In this document: positions 47,391 to 56,320 of the stretch, piece by piece | How positions within the stretch are numbered: position 1 is the first letter of the stretch | How the letters are laid out: each line of letters opens with the position of its first letter | Source: Ruminiclostridium cellobioparum DSM 1351 = ATCC 15832 | Lineage (GTDB): Bacteria > Bacillota > Clostridia > Acetivibrionales > DSM-1351 | Direction of reading: 5' to 3' | Length of the DNA: 64,000 nt | Assembly: GCF_000621505.1 (NCBI RefSeq) | Contig: NZ_JHYD01000002.1 | Coordinates: 1 to 64,000, forward strand | Notes under the pieces: model-generated | What the model saw: only the letters and a program-made list of their open reading frames with translations | The model's database searches: none | What the model was told of the DNA's origin: nothing | Position numbers and translations under genes: made by a program

Positions 47391-47494
47391 TATATTTGTA
47401 TAAGGTTTTGTGTATGAACTCTCTCGCCATGAAATTGCTAGGTGAGGTTTTGCATCAGATACGAATTTTACGCGTATTAATCATTTGGAATATT

Positions 47495-47654
47495 GCAGTT
47501 TGAGCGACGGTAAAACCTCTTTAAGTGAGGCGATACAATTTGTGTAATTGTTTTGGGTGCATTCTTATTTTATGAAGTTAGTACGGAAGTTACCAGTTGA
47601 TATAAAAATTACACAGGTAAAGCAAAAATTAAATCAATTGGCACAACGAGTTTA
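47495..47654 (+). repeat. Dispersed palindromic repeat, copy C (right half)
   Basis: TTTGAGCGACGG, GAGGCGATACAATTT, GTAATTGTTTTGGGTGC, ATGAAGTTAGTACGGAAGT and ACCAGTTGATATAAAAA follow in the same order as in the right half of copy B. It ends GGCACAACGAGTTTA. It sits between rplQ and ecfA1 and creates a false upstream extension of the ecfA1 reading frame. Confidence 0.75.
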
Positions 47655-47700
47655 TGTTAAGCAATTAATTGTAATATGCATAAGAATAATGGAGGGTTGC

Positions 47701-48549
47701 ATGAGTATATTTTTTGATGTTCAGGAAGTGAGTTTTGCATATAGTTCTTACGGCGAAGTGCCTGTAGAGGTCCCAGCGCTGGAAAATGTTTCAGCAAAAA
47801 TAGATAAAGGGGATTTTGTTGTCATTCTGGGTAGGAACGGTTCAGGCAAATCTACATTTTCCAGACTTCTGAATGCTCTTTTAGTCCCCAAAAAAGGAAT
47901 TGTACTCGTAGCGGGTAAAGATACCTCCAATGAAGATAACGTCTGGGATATCAGGAGTACGGCAGGTATGGTATTTCAAAACCCGGACAACCAGATAATT
48001 GCAACAACGGTGGAGGAAGATGTAGCTTTCGGTCCTGAAAATCTGGGTGTTGAGCCCTCTGAGATAAGAAAAAGGGTTGATGAAGCACTGGAGACAGTGG
48101 GAATCAGTCAATTCAAGCGGAATGCTCCTCACCTGCTGTCGGGAGGACAGAAACAGAGGGTGGCTATTGCAGGTATTCTGGCTATGAAGCCTGAGTGCAT
48201 TATACTGGATGAAGCTACTTCAATGCTTGATCCTGTGGGTCGCAGAGAAGTAATCAAGGTCCTCAGGAAGCTGAACAGGGAAGAGAATATAACGATTATT
48301 CATATAACACACCATATGGACGAAGCTGCAATGGCAGACAGACTGATTGTCATCGATCATGGTGAAATTGTTCTGGACGGTACCCCCCAGGAGGTTTTCA
48401 GCAATGTGGATAAAGTCAAAAGCCTTGGACTGGACGTGCCCCAGGTTACAGAGCTGATGTATGACCTGAAGAAGCAGGGTGTTAGTATTGATAGACTCCC
48501 ATTGACAGTGGACGAAGCATTCGAAATAGTAAAGGCTTTGGTAAGGTAA
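47701..48549 (+). CDS. ecfA1: ECF transporter ATPase EcfA1
   Basis: This 282-residue ABC ATPase of the energy-coupling-factor module drives uptake of vitamins or metals together with EcfA2, EcfT and exchangeable S subunits. It has Walker [10 protein letters not shown], the Q-loop in [21 protein letters not shown], the signature LLSGGQKQR and Walker [14 protein letters not shown]. Start ATG 47701 follows GGAGGG. The frame open from 47548 is repeat DNA. Its usual partner ecfA2 is separated by a reverse-strand gene. Confidence 0.92.
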   Translation: MSIFFDVQEVSFAYSSYGEVPVEVPALENVSAKIDKGDFVVILGRNGSGKSTFSRLLNALLVPKKGIVLVAGKDTSNEDNVWDIRSTAGMVFQNPDNQIIATTVEEDVAFGPENLGVEPSEIRKRVDEALETVGISQFKRNAPHLLSGGQKQRVAIAGILAMKPECIILDEATSMLDPVGRREVIKVLRKLNREENITIIHITHHMDEAAMADRLIVIDHGEIVLDGTPQEVFSNVDKVKSLGLDVPQVTELMYDLKKQGVSIDRLPLTVDEAFEIVKALVR

Positions 48550-48623
48550 GAAGCAATCCATTCAGGCAAGTTTGTACGGAAGTACTATACGGCTATAACC
48601 TGAAAAATTATTATAAAAATGTC

Positions 48624-49220
48624 CTATTTTTTTATGGCTTTATATACCCTGATGCCACCGCTTTTATCAACATCATCAACATTCCCGAAAACGTTTTTCA
48701 TTATATCCTTCAGTGTTGAACCGCCCTTATTATGAAAGGCAACCAGCCACAAGGAGCCATTTGCCGTTAAATGCCCATAGGCTTCATTTATCAGCCTGGT
48801 ATTCAACTCCTTTCCTGCTGCAAAGGGAGGATTTGAAACTATGTCATCAAAATACCTGTCTTGCAGGGCTTCATAAAGGTTGCTGTGCAGAACTTCAACC
48901 TCCAGCTTGTTGGCCGAGGCATTTTTTCTTGTATAATCCAGGGCTCTGTTATTGATATCAATCATTGTAACTGTCTGGGAGGCAAAAAGAGCCTTCAGAA
49001 ACAAACCGATAGCTCCGTAACCGCAGCCCACATCAAGTATTGAGGAACCGCCGGGAATGAAGTTCTTTATAAGGTTTTGAGATACCTTGTCAATCCTGTT
49101 TTCAAAGGAAAAGACACCGCTTACCGATGTAAAGCTCAATTCCTTTCCGTTTATATTTTCAATAAAGCTTTTCTCTTTAATTTCAGAATCGGGATTTTCA
49201 GTAAAGTAATGCTGGCTCAT
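48624..49220 (-). CDS. Class I SAM-dependent methyltransferase, RsmC/RlmG-like
   Basis: This 198-residue methyltransferase has the SAM-binding motif SILDVGCGYGAIGLFLK and the NPPF motif (DDIVSNPPFAAG) of N-methylating enzymes acting on an amino group of a base. The N terminus (SQHYFTENPDSEIKEKSF) matches the short, one-domain relatives of 16S/23S rRNA guanine methyltransferases. It is encoded on the opposite strand, between ecfA1 and ecfA2. The target is not known. Confidence 0.85.
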   Translation of the reverse strand: MSQHYFTENPDSEIKEKSFIENINGKELSFTSVSGVFSFENRIDKVSQNLIKNFIPGGSSILDVGCGYGAIGLFLKALFASQTVTMIDINNRALDYTRKNASANKLEVEVLHSNLYEALQDRYFDDIVSNPPFAAGKELNTRLINEAYGHLTANGSLWLVAFHNKGGSTLKDIMKNVFGNVDDVDKSGGIRVYKAIKK

Positions 49221-49520
49221 GGGTATTGTACCTCCGGGAACAAATTAATCCGGCTTTATTTCATATGTTAAAGTATTTAATAACCGGCATTTTTTATATT
49301 TTTTATTATATATAAGATTTTTATAATAACTATTATTATAATATATATTTGGAAATAATCCTATAATTATGCTGTTATGGCGGACAGTGCTTCACAGGCA
49401 GCAAATAACGGCTATATTTGAGGACTTGCATATACTTTTTCTATTCACTATTTATGTATAGTTGTGGTAATATTAATTGATGTACAATTATTTGATTGAA
49501 TTTATAACCGGGAGTAAACT
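49221..49520. other. A+T-rich divergent promoter region
   Basis: This 300-base gap lies between the divergent methyltransferase and ecfA2 starts. It is strongly A+T-rich (runs of TATT and ATAA around 49281-49350). A possible ecfA2 promoter is GTTGTG, a 16-base spacer and TACAAT ending near 49490. No gene or strong hairpin was seen. Confidence 0.4.
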
Positions 49521-50363
49521 ATGCCTATTAATATAGAAGGTCTGAAATTTACTTATTCAAATGGAGGACCCTTTGAAAAAAATGCACTGCATGATATTAA
49601 TATTGATATACAGGATGGAGAGTTTATTGGGATCATCGGACATACCGGCTCGGGCAAATCTACGCTCATACAGCATTTAAACGGGATACTGAAGCCAACG
49701 GCCGGAAGGGTAATAATAAACGGTATCGATACCAAGCAAAAAGATTTAAAGGAATTAAGACGACAGGTGGGAATAGTGTTCCAATATCCCGAGCACCAAT
49801 TGTTCGAGGATACGGTGAAAAAGGATATCTCCTTCGGACTGCTGAAGCAGGGGCTTTCGGATGAGGAAATACAGCAAAGAGTTATTTCTGCGCTTCATTC
49901 AGTAGGCCTTGATGAGTCGATCCTTGAAAAGTCACCTTTTGAGCTCTCAGGAGGTCAGAAGCGCAGAGTCGCAATAGCAGGTGTTGTTGCTATGATGCCC
50001 AAAATCCTGGTTCTGGATGAACCGACGGCAGGCCTGGACCCCAGCGGACGTGACGAAATATTCGGCTACATTAAAGAGCTCCACAGGGATTTTAATATGA
50101 CTGTAATACTGGTGTCCCACAGTATGGAGGACATAGCAAAGCTGGCAGATAGAGTTATAGTGATGAATGAGGGTACGGTTTATATGGATAAGCCTTCGGG
50201 AGAGGTATATACACAACCTGACCAGCTGGAGAAAATAGGCCTTTCGGCACCGCAGATCACATATCTGATGAAGAGGCTGAAAACCATATTGCCCGATATT
50301 GATGAAAACATATTCACCGTTGAAGCGGCGGTCAAAGAGCTGCAAAAGCATTTGAAACAATAA
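49521..50363 (+). CDS. ecfA2: ECF transporter ATPase EcfA2
   Basis: This 280-residue partner ATPase has Walker A GHTGSGKST, the Q-loop FQYPEHQLFEDTVKKDISFG, the signature FELSGGQKRR and Walker B ILVLDEPTAGLDP. The YPEHQLFEDTV text is typical of the EcfA2 type. It is followed by ecfT after 11 bases. Only a weak site (CCGGGAG) precedes the ATG. Confidence 0.93.
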   Translation: MPINIEGLKFTYSNGGPFEKNALHDINIDIQDGEFIGIIGHTGSGKSTLIQHLNGILKPTAGRVIINGIDTKQKDLKELRRQVGIVFQYPEHQLFEDTVKKDISFGLLKQGLSDEEIQQRVISALHSVGLDESILEKSPFELSGGQKRRVAIAGVVAMMPKILVLDEPTAGLDPSGRDEIFGYIKELHRDFNMTVILVSHSMEDIAKLADRVIVMNEGTVYMDKPSGEVYTQPDQLEKIGLSAPQITYLMKRLKTILPDIDENIFTVEAAVKELQKHLKQ

Positions 50364-50374
50364 TGGAGGTTTAA

Positions 50375-51178
50375 ATGATAAGAGATATAACAATAGGTCA
50401 GTATGTACCGGGCGATTCGCTGCTTCATAAATCGGACCCGAGGACAAAGATCATACTGACATTTGTAATGATGATATTCATATTTTTAATAAATACCTAT
50501 TGGGGTTATCTGCTGCTCACACTTTTTACGGCATTGATGATTGTGACGTCAAATGTTCCCGTCAAATTTATATTAAAGGGTTTGAAGCCTGTAATATTTA
50601 TAGTTGTTTTTGCCGGTGTGATAAACATGTTTACCATCGGAGGGAGAATAATTTTTGAATTTGGTTTTATAAAGATGACCTATGAAGGCGTGGATATGGC
50701 CGTAAAAATGGCTATAAGGCTTTTCCTGCTGATTATAACAGCCAGTATGTTGACATACACCACAACGCCCATTGCATTGACAGACGGGATTGAAAAGCTC
50801 CTGGGACCCTTAAAGAGAATCAGGGTACCTGTACATGAAATAGCCATGATGATGACCATAGCTCTGAGATTTATACCCACGCTTCTTGAAGAAACGGATA
50901 AGATTATCAAGGCACAATCCTCCAGAGGCGCTGATTTTGACAGCGGGAACATGGTAGAACGCGCAAAAAGCTTCATTCCGGTACTCATACCTTTGTTTAT
51001 CAGCGCATTCCGCAGGGCCGATGAGCTTGCCACCGCAATGGAGGCAAGGTGCTACAGAGGCAGTGAAGGCAGGACGAGAATGAAGCAGCTGAGACTTACC
51101 AGGTATGATTTTATTACGTCGGCCATAACTGCTGTCTTTATGGCCTGGGTGCTGGCAATGCAGTATATGGTGTTCTAG
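50375..51178 (+). CDS. ecfT: ECF transporter transmembrane subunit EcfT
   Basis: This 267-residue membrane protein couples the two ATPases to substrate-binding S subunits. It has five or so spans and the coupling-helix signatures of the family, seen as AQSSRGADFDSGN and AMEARCYRGSEGRT (both with the A.R pattern). AATGGAGG precedes the ATG. No S subunit gene is in the window, so this is probably the shared (group II) module. Confidence 0.94.
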   Translation: MIRDITIGQYVPGDSLLHKSDPRTKIILTFVMMIFIFLINTYWGYLLLTLFTALMIVTSNVPVKFILKGLKPVIFIVVFAGVINMFTIGGRIIFEFGFIKMTYEGVDMAVKMAIRLFLLIITASMLTYTTTPIALTDGIEKLLGPLKRIRVPVHEIAMMMTIALRFIPTLLEETDKIIKAQSSRGADFDSGNMVERAKSFIPVLIPLFISAFRRADELATAMEARCYRGSEGRTRMKQLRLTRYDFITSAITAVFMAWVLAMQYMVF

Positions 51179-51256
51179 TACAATTTTCAAACTAAATATT
51201 TAATTTTGAAAATTGACTATTATAATCAAATAGAAAGCCTTTTAATCATTACTATT

Positions 51257-51284
51257 TACCCTCTATTGACAATGTACAATACGT
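51257..51284 (+). repeat. 28-base repeat, copy 1
   Basis: The 28 bases starting TACCCTCTATTGACAATG are found again at 61094-61121 with one mismatch (T/C). Here the matching inverted half is missing. Confidence 0.6.
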
Positions 51285-51308
51285 TTTTGAGTGGTTAATT
51301 TACACTAA

Positions 51309-51336
51309 TTGCACATAACTAATTTGCACATATAAA
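51309..51336 (+). promoter_or_regulatory. Candidate promoter before the 51422 ORF and truA
   Basis: TTGCAC (51309-51314), a 16-base spacer and TATAAA (51331-51336). A GCAGCC/GGTTGC hairpin followed by TTTT at 51341-51368 lies just downstream and could terminate ecfT transcripts or attenuate truA. Confidence 0.4.
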
Positions 51337-51421
51337 TAGAGCAGCCTTCCTAAATGTTGGTTGCTTTTATTATTTTACATAATTTCCATAAAAAGGAAAA
51401 GAAAAGTGGAACAATCCTGTT

Positions 51422-51610
51422 ATGAGTGACTCACTGAAGAGATTTCAGGAACTCTACAAGAAAACCGTAAGCGCAAAATATAAGGGCGTTCCCATGGGTT
51501 TTCCATATCAGCAGGGTTTGTTTGCAGTCTTTGTTAAATTTGATTTGACAAACATCCAACAGAGCGGTATTTTATTTCGTAGTTGGATATTTGATCAGGT
51601 AAAAGGATAA
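51422..51610 (+). CDS. Small hypothetical protein before truA
   Basis: This is a 62-residue open frame (begins MSDSLKRFQELYKKTVSAKY) that ends four bases before truA. No strong ribosome site precedes its ATG, and no family was recognised. Its place and coupling to truA support it slightly; it may be a leader peptide or a chance frame. Confidence 0.4.
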   Translation: MSDSLKRFQELYKKTVSAKYKGVPMGFPYQQGLFAVFVKFDLTNIQQSGILFRSWIFDQVKG

Positions 51611-51614
51611 AGAT

Positions 51615-52352
51615 ATGAGGAATATTAAATTAACCATAGAATACGACGGAACCAATTATCACGGCTGGCAGATCCAGAAAAATGCCGTTACAATTCAGGA
51701 ACATGTTGAAAAAGCCCTATGCAGGCTCCTGGGAGTGCAAACCGGGGTTACCGGCTGCAGCAGGACCGATGTGGGGGTTCATGCCTATGGACAGGTTGCG
51801 CATTTTTTTACAGACTCAACCATCCCCGGTGAAAAGTTCTCCTATGCATTAAACAATCTGTTGCCTGAGGACATAGTTATTCAAAAATCAGAGGAGGTTC
51901 CTGAGGACTTTCATTCCAGATATTCCTCAAAGGGCAAAAAGTACAGATACCTCATCTGCAATTCGGCGCACCAGTCGGCCCTGATGCGCAACAGAGCATG
52001 CCATGTGAGGCCGGAGCTGGATTTTGAACAAATGAGAAAAGCTGCGGCACATTTTGTGGGAGAGCATGATTTTGCAGCTTTTCAGGCCACAGGCGGGCAA
52101 GTCCGCAGCACTGTCCGTGAAATCTACAGTATGAACGTCAGCAGGAAAGAAAATAAACTGATTGAGCTTGAGGTGAGCGGAAACGGTTTTTTATACAATA
52201 TGATCAGGATAATTGCAGGTACATTGATATATGTAGGAATGGGAAAGCTAAGGGAAAGTGATATTCCAGGAATCATTGGCGGGCTCGACCGGACGAAGGC
52301 CGGGAAAACAGCTCCGGCGCGGGGGTTGTACCTGATGGAGATATACTATTAA
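51615..52352 (+). CDS. truA: tRNA pseudouridine(38-40) synthase TruA
   Basis: This 245-residue enzyme converts uridines 38-40 in the anticodon stem of tRNAs to pseudouridine. It begins MRNIKLTIEYDGTNYHGWQIQ and has the catalytic Asp in GCSRTDVGVHAYGQV. FLYNMIRIIAGTL and GKTAPARGLYLMEIYY near the end are typical. It is normally found between ecfT and rplM, as here. Confidence 0.96.
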   Translation: MRNIKLTIEYDGTNYHGWQIQKNAVTIQEHVEKALCRLLGVQTGVTGCSRTDVGVHAYGQVAHFFTDSTIPGEKFSYALNNLLPEDIVIQKSEEVPEDFHSRYSSKGKKYRYLICNSAHQSALMRNRACHVRPELDFEQMRKAAAHFVGEHDFAAFQATGGQVRSTVREIYSMNVSRKENKLIELEVSGNGFLYNMIRIIAGTLIYVGMGKLRESDIPGIIGGLDRTKAGKTAPARGLYLMEIYY

Positions 52353-52466
52353 TTTAACCTGTTGTGCTAATTGAAATTTTGTATTGCTTTACAGATAACT
52401 CTATTTGGAATCAACTGGTACGTGAGGACAACTTCATAAAATAAGATGCACGGTTAAAAAGATTGT
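52350..52466 (+). repeat. Dispersed palindromic repeat, copy D (left half)
   Basis: AATTTAACCTGTTGTGCTAA, ATCAACTGGTA, GTGAGGACAACTTCAT and GATGCACGGTTAAAAA appear in the same order as in the left arm of copy B. The right arm is missing. It starts at the truA stop codon. Confidence 0.75.
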
Positions 52467-52482
52467 ATAGTGTAGGAGAATT

Positions 52483-52875
52483 ATGTACATCAAATATGAA
52501 TGGCAAAAAAAGTATAACTCAAAGTCTACTGATTTTTTGGAAATGTCATTGGAGAGGATTTTATACTATGAGTTGGAAGCAAGGTTTACAATAGAAAGTG
52601 ATGATAACCAGAAGTTTTCAGAGGATTCGGTTCCCATATATTCAATTGTAAAAGCGTTTAAAGATGATAAATTGGGAGATTTAGAAATAAATTTGGACGG
52701 ATGGGGCTGTAATCCCTTTCTTGTCATTAAACAACATGGTTCAAAAATCAGGGTAAAGAATAGTTTTATAGATTTTGAATGTGAGAAAGATGACTATGTA
52801 TTGGAACTTGAAAAATTTATAAGCTGTGTTGAAAAAGATATTAACAAAATGGGTTTTATGCCGGAATGGCCGTAA
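52483..52875 (+). CDS. Hypothetical protein, 130 residues
   Basis: This 130-residue, soluble, acidic protein has no signal or membrane segment. GTAGGAGAA precedes the ATG, so it is probably expressed. The text is rich in aromatic residues (EWQKKYNSKSTDFLEMSLERILYYELEARF). Its size and composition recall immunity-type or antitoxin proteins, but no motif supports that. It lies directly behind repeat copy D and interrupts the usual truA-rplM neighbourhood, so it may have been acquired. Confidence 0.6.
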   Translation: MYIKYEWQKKYNSKSTDFLEMSLERILYYELEARFTIESDDNQKFSEDSVPIYSIVKAFKDDKLGDLEINLDGWGCNPFLVIKQHGSKIRVKNSFIDFECEKDDYVLELEKFISCVEKDINKMGFMPEWP

Positions 52876-53059
52876 ATATGACGAAGAACACCTGTGATAT
52901 CAATTGAACTGGCTTATGCTTAATAAAGGTCCATTTTTCCATTGATTTATACTAATAACAAAAAAGTGAAATCAAAAACGATTATATACGAGTGATCGAG
53001 ATATATCGAGAAAGAACGAGAGATAATGAGAGGTAAATTAAATTTTCGGTAATTTATAC

Positions 53060-53088
53060 TTGACATAGTTAAATGTGTATATTAAAAT
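53060..53088 (+). promoter_or_regulatory. Promoter of rplM-rpsI
   Basis: TTGACA (53060-53065), exactly 17 bases, then TAAAAT (53083-53088). Confidence 0.85.
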
Positions 53089-53093
53089 GTTCT

Positions 53094-53150
53094 AGTGTCC
53101 AAGGCACATATACGGTAAACACTGTTTGACATAGACAGTATAGATTTTTA
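53094..53150 (+). promoter_or_regulatory. Short leader with competing hairpins before rplM
   Basis: AGTGT (53094-53098) can pair with ACACT (53119-53123), while ACTGT (53121-53125) can pair with ACAGT (53135-53139). The two helices share three bases and exclude each other. This fits an autoregulatory L13 leader, which is known in Firmicutes; the identity is inferred from position. Confidence 0.5.
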
Positions 53151-53168
53151 AGGAGGTAGTGTTAAGAA

Positions 53169-53603
53169 ATGAAAACTTTCATGGCAAAAGCGGAACAGAT
53201 TGAAAGAAAATGGTACATTATTGATGCTGAAGGCAAGCCGCTTGGAAGATTGGCAAGTGAAGTTGCTGCTATTCTGAGAGGAAAGAATAAGCCGATATTT
53301 ACACCACATGTTGATACCGGTGATCATGTAATAGTACTGAATGCGGAAAAAGTAGTTTTGACAGGTAAGAAACTTGATCAGAAGCTTTACAGAACTCACT
53401 CTCTTCATCCAGGCGGATTGAAGGAAGTCAAGTACAAGCACTTGATGGAAAAACACCCTGAAAGAGCTATTGAGATAGCTGTAAAGGGAATGCTTCCAAA
53501 GAACAGTCTTGGAAGACAAATGTTCAGAAAGCTCAAAGTTTATGCTGGAACTGAACATAACCATCAGGCACAAAAACCAGAAGTACTTGATTTGAACATT
53601 TAA
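53169..53603 (+). CDS. rplM: 50S ribosomal protein L13
   Basis: This 144-residue assembly protein begins [36 protein letters not shown] and has [32 protein letters not shown] precedes the ATG. rpsI follows after 18 bases. Confidence 0.97.
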   Translation: MKTFMAKAEQIERKWYIIDAEGKPLGRLASEVAAILRGKNKPIFTPHVDTGDHVIVLNAEKVVLTGKKLDQKLYRTHSLHPGGLKEVKYKHLMEKHPERAIEIAVKGMLPKNSLGRQMFRKLKVYAGTEHNHQAQKPEVLDLNI

Positions 53604-53621
53604 TGGAGGGAGGACAAAATA

Positions 53622-54014
53622 ATGGCTAAGGTATACTACTATGGTACAGGACGTAGAAAAAAATCAATAGCAAGGGTAAGGCTTGTTCCTGGAGAAGGTA
53701 AAATTCTTATTAATGATAGAACATTGGATGACTACTTTGGATTGGATACTTTGAAGGTTATAGTTAAGCAACCATTAACCCTCACTGATACATTGGCAAA
53801 GTTTGACGTTATATGCAAGGTTATCGGCGGAGGTTTCACCGGCCAGGCTGGTGCAATCAGACACGGTATTTCAAGAGCTCTCTTAAAGGCTGATGAAGAA
53901 CTCAGACCTGCACTTAAGAAAGCCGGTTTCCTGACCAGAGACCCAAGAATGAAGGAAAGAAAGAAATACGGTCTCAAGAAAGCAAGAAGAGCGCCTCAAT
54001 TTTCAAAGAGATAA
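53622..54014 (+). CDS. rpsI: 30S ribosomal protein S9
   Basis: This 130-residue protein has the C-terminal tail ([16 protein letters not shown]) that reaches the P-site t[24 protein letters not shown] and [15 protein letters not shown] are diagnostic. GGAGGGAGG precedes the ATG. Confidence 0.97.
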   Translation: MAKVYYYGTGRRKKSIARVRLVPGEGKILINDRTLDDYFGLDTLKVIVKQPLTLTDTLAKFDVICKVIGGGFTGQAGAIRHGISRALLKADEELRPALKKAGFLTRDPRMKERKKYGLKKARRAPQFSKR

Positions 54015-54045
54015 TAGTGTCTTTCTGCGAAAGTCACTTCAAAAA

Positions 54046-54075
54046 CCCATGGAACATTTGTTCCATGGGTTTTTT
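54046..54075 (+). terminator. Terminator after rpsI
   Basis: CCCATGGAA (54046-54054) pairs perfectly with TTCCATGGG (54061-54069), followed by six T residues. Confidence 0.92.
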
Positions 54076-54085
54076 GCAATGCTGC

Positions 54086-54116
54086 AACCCTCAAATAGTA
54101 ATGTTTTGGGGTTTTT
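54086..54116 (+). terminator. Second terminator-like hairpin at intron boundary
   Basis: AACCCTCAAA (54086-54095) pairs with TTTTGGGGTT with one mismatch, and five T residues end at 54116. The putative intron starts at the very next base. Confidence 0.6.
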
Positions 54117-54375
54117 GTGCGACAGGCAGTCGCATAGGGGAAGTCGTAGGCTTCCCCATTCCATGTGTTAAAGACACCGAGAACGATGTCGAGACAAGAA
54201 CGACTCCAGAGTCTGGAAGCATGGAAATTCTCGAAGATGAAAGTCCTTCCCCCGATAGTGCTGGTACAAACCGGGAAGTTTAATCCAGGGCAGTATCGAG
54301 AGGTACTGTCTGAAGGGGATGTGGAGGCCGAAAGGCCCATAGTACGGCGGTTGATATTCCTCTGGTCCAGAGTGT
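54117..54375 (+). ncRNA. Group II intron remnant (5' domain I part)
   Basis: The block starts GTGCGAC, matching the GUGYG 5' end of group II introns, directly after a hairpin plus T-tract, the target type used by group IIC introns. Inside are typical domain I-like pieces: CGAGAACGATGTCGAGAC, GATGAAAGTCC, CAGTATCGAGAGGTACTG and the GNRA-capped GGCCGAAAGGCC. No reverse transcriptase follows; the block runs straight into a broken SLH gene. The 3' end was set where protein-like sequence resumes and is approximate. Confidence 0.55.
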
Positions 54376-54378
54376 AGA

Positions 54379-55075
54379 ACCTATGCTCTCAGCATTCCGG
54401 CTGCAATATTTACAGCTTCCGGTGAAGACCGCAAAATAGAGGTCAAAACGGAATTCGGAACAGTCTCACTGCCGTCCAACATGCTGCAGACCGATTATAA
54501 AGCAGCAAAGACGGTTGAATTGGTGATAGAAAATGTTGATAAGTCACAGCTGAGCAAAGAGAACAGAAACATGATCGGGGATAAGCCGGTAGTGGATATA
54601 AGCCTTAGAGTTGACGGAAATATAATCAAGTGGAGTAATTCCCGACAAACCGGTAACTGTAAGTATCCCTTATACGGCTACGGCTTTTGAGGCTAAAAAT
54701 CCTCAGTTTATTATTGCCTGGTATATAGATGATAACGGAAACAGGATAGTTGTTCCAGATTCCAGATATTCAGCTGATAAGAAGGTTGTATCTTTACCGT
54801 CACTCATTTCAGCAAATATGCCGTAGCATTTATTATGAAGAGCTTTGAGGATGTAAAGAGTGAAAAATGGTACGCTCCTGCGGTTGTAACCGTGGCCTCA
54901 TACGGCTTTGCCCAGGGAACTTCGGATACTGTTTTCAGTCCGGACAAGGCTGTAACCAGAGGTGAATATTTAGGCTGGCTCATAAGAACTCTGGGTCTTA
55001 CCTCTGAGGCTAAAGTCCAACTTCAGCGATGTGCCTGAAGCGGCACAGATACTCTATAAGCGCTTTTGGTTTATT
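54379..55075 (+). pseudogene. Remnant of an SLH-domain surface protein
   Basis: Three reading-frame changes break the coding sequence. Frame one (54379 to about 54640) reads IPAAIFTASGEDRKIEVKTE and VELVIENVDKSQLSKENRNM. Frame two (to about 54800) reads PQFIIAWYIDDNGNRIVVPD. A third frame (about 54797-55016) reads HFSKYAVAF, then SFEDVKSEKWYAPAVVTVAS with VFSPDKAVTRGEY, an S-layer-homology domain. A final shift gives NFSDVPEAAQILYK. The N terminus is lost. Intact relatives anchor to the cell wall. Confidence 0.75.
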
Positions 55076-55227
55076 ATTTCGTTATACTTGGTTATGGCGG
55101 CATTCAGCATTTGGCTGGCTGAGATTATTTCCGGATCAGTCAGATTGATGCCTTTTTTACTTATAACCGCATGTAAATTTTCACGCAATTTATCTATATC
55201 ATCCAGGAGTCTTTGAAGTTCGCTCAT
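55054..55227 (-). CDS. Spo0E-like sporulation regulator
   Basis: This 57-residue protein resembles Spo0E-family aspartyl-phosphate phosphatases, which remove phosphate from Spo0A and delay sporulation. Visible signatures are LLDDIDKLRENLHAVI and the motif SASQMLNAAITKYNEII, which fits the S..LD..I..Y signature except that Asn replaces Asp. GGAGGAGGAAA lies before ATG at 55227; the longer frame up to 55260 lacks a site. Confidence 0.75.
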   Translation of the reverse strand: MSELQRLLDDIDKLRENLHAVISKKGINLTDPEIISASQMLNAAITKYNEIINQKRL

Positions 55228-55313
55228 ATTTATTTCCTCCTCCAAAGACAGTATTTGCAAGCCGGCAATTAATATTCACATTATGATGAATATTACTGAG
55301 TATGCCGGTGTAC

Positions 55314-56204
55314 TCAAGGGTTTTGTGAAAAAGTCTCATAAATATGCCAGAAAGCTTCTATTTCAGGCATTATTAATTTGTTTTTATGGATAATAATCTG
55401 TGACATAATGGGAAATTGCATACCACCCCATTTAAGTTTTACAAGACTATGATCCGCCAATTCATTTTGTGCTGTGATGGAAGGGATGAAAGCAATACCA
55501 TGACCATTAGCGGCAAATTGCTTAAGAATCTCTTTACTTGATGTCTCAAGAGCTATTTTGCAGGTGAGTCCTTTTCTTGCCAGGTCGGATAAAAGCATAA
55601 TACGAAAATTGCAATTTGCATCGGTAAGCAGTAAAGGATACTTTGCAATATCTTCTTCGACGACCATTTTACATTGGGTCAGCGGGTGTTTGGGAGAAAC
55701 CAGAAAGTCAAGGGATTCCGGCTGACTATATGGAATCAGGAAATTATCGTCTTTATATGCTGTATTTATTGTATAAACAAAATCCAGCAGTCCCTGCTGC
55801 AGAAGTTGGGGAAATGTAGTGTGATTTATAAATTTAAGCTGAATATCAACATTTGGATACAGACTTTTGTAATCCTGCAGGAGTTTTGGAAATTTTGTAT
55901 AGCATAGAGATTCTGCAACTCCGATTTTCAATGTACCGGAGGGCGATTCTGATTCCGGAACGTGGGATATAATTTTATGCTCTAATTGAACCATATCTTT
56001 TGCATAGGGAAGTAATCTCTGACCGGCGGCAGTCAGGACAATGGTTTTGCCAAGGCGTTCAAAGAGAGGGGTGCCCAGCTCCTCCTCAAGTAATTTAATC
56101 TGAGTGGTTATAGTGGATTGTGCGTAACCGATCTGTAAAGCTGTTTCTGTAAAATTCATTTTTTCTGTAAGAACAAGAACAGTTTGCAGTTGTTTAATGT
56201 TCAT
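55314..56204 (-). CDS. LysR-family transcriptional regulator
   Basis: This 296-residue protein has a winged helix-turn-helix at 1-60 (MNIKQLQTVLVLTEKMNFTE, then AQSTITTQIKLLEEELGTPLFERLGKTIVLTAAG) and a periplasmic-binding-like effector domain (about 90-290, starting SGTLKIGVAESL). LysR proteins usually control a divergent neighbour. Here the neighbour is an ABC transporter that has decayed, so the original target may be gone. The effector is unknown. Confidence 0.92.
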   Translation of the reverse strand: MNIKQLQTVLVLTEKMNFTETALQIGYAQSTITTQIKLLEEELGTPLFERLGKTIVLTAAGQRLLPYAKDMVQLEHKIISHVPESESPSGTLKIGVAESLCYTKFPKLLQDYKSLYPNVDIQLKFINHTTFPQLLQQGLLDFVYTINTAYKDDNFLIPYSQPESLDFLVSPKHPLTQCKMVVEEDIAKYPLLLTDANCNFRIMLLSDLARKGLTCKIALETSSKEILKQFAANGHGIAFIPSITAQNELADHSLVKLKWGGMQFPIMSQIIIHKNKLIMPEIEAFWHIYETFSQNP

Positions 56205-56320
56205 TGGGTACCTGTCTCCGGTGTATCAATAAAATCGATAGTTACAATTTATTAATTCAATTTTACTAATAGTATTTACAATGCCATTATAATGTAAAAG
56301 CGGAAGGGGATTAATACAGT

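Noticed and set aside
47548-47700. Longer N terminus for ecfA1.
   Set aside because: The added residues are translated repeat copy C. The ATG at 47701 has its own ribosome site and the family's usual start.
52970-53040. GAGA-rich stretch before rplM (CGAGTGATCGAGATATATCGAG) as a repeat element.
   Set aside because: It is short low-complexity sequence and has no second copy that I could see.
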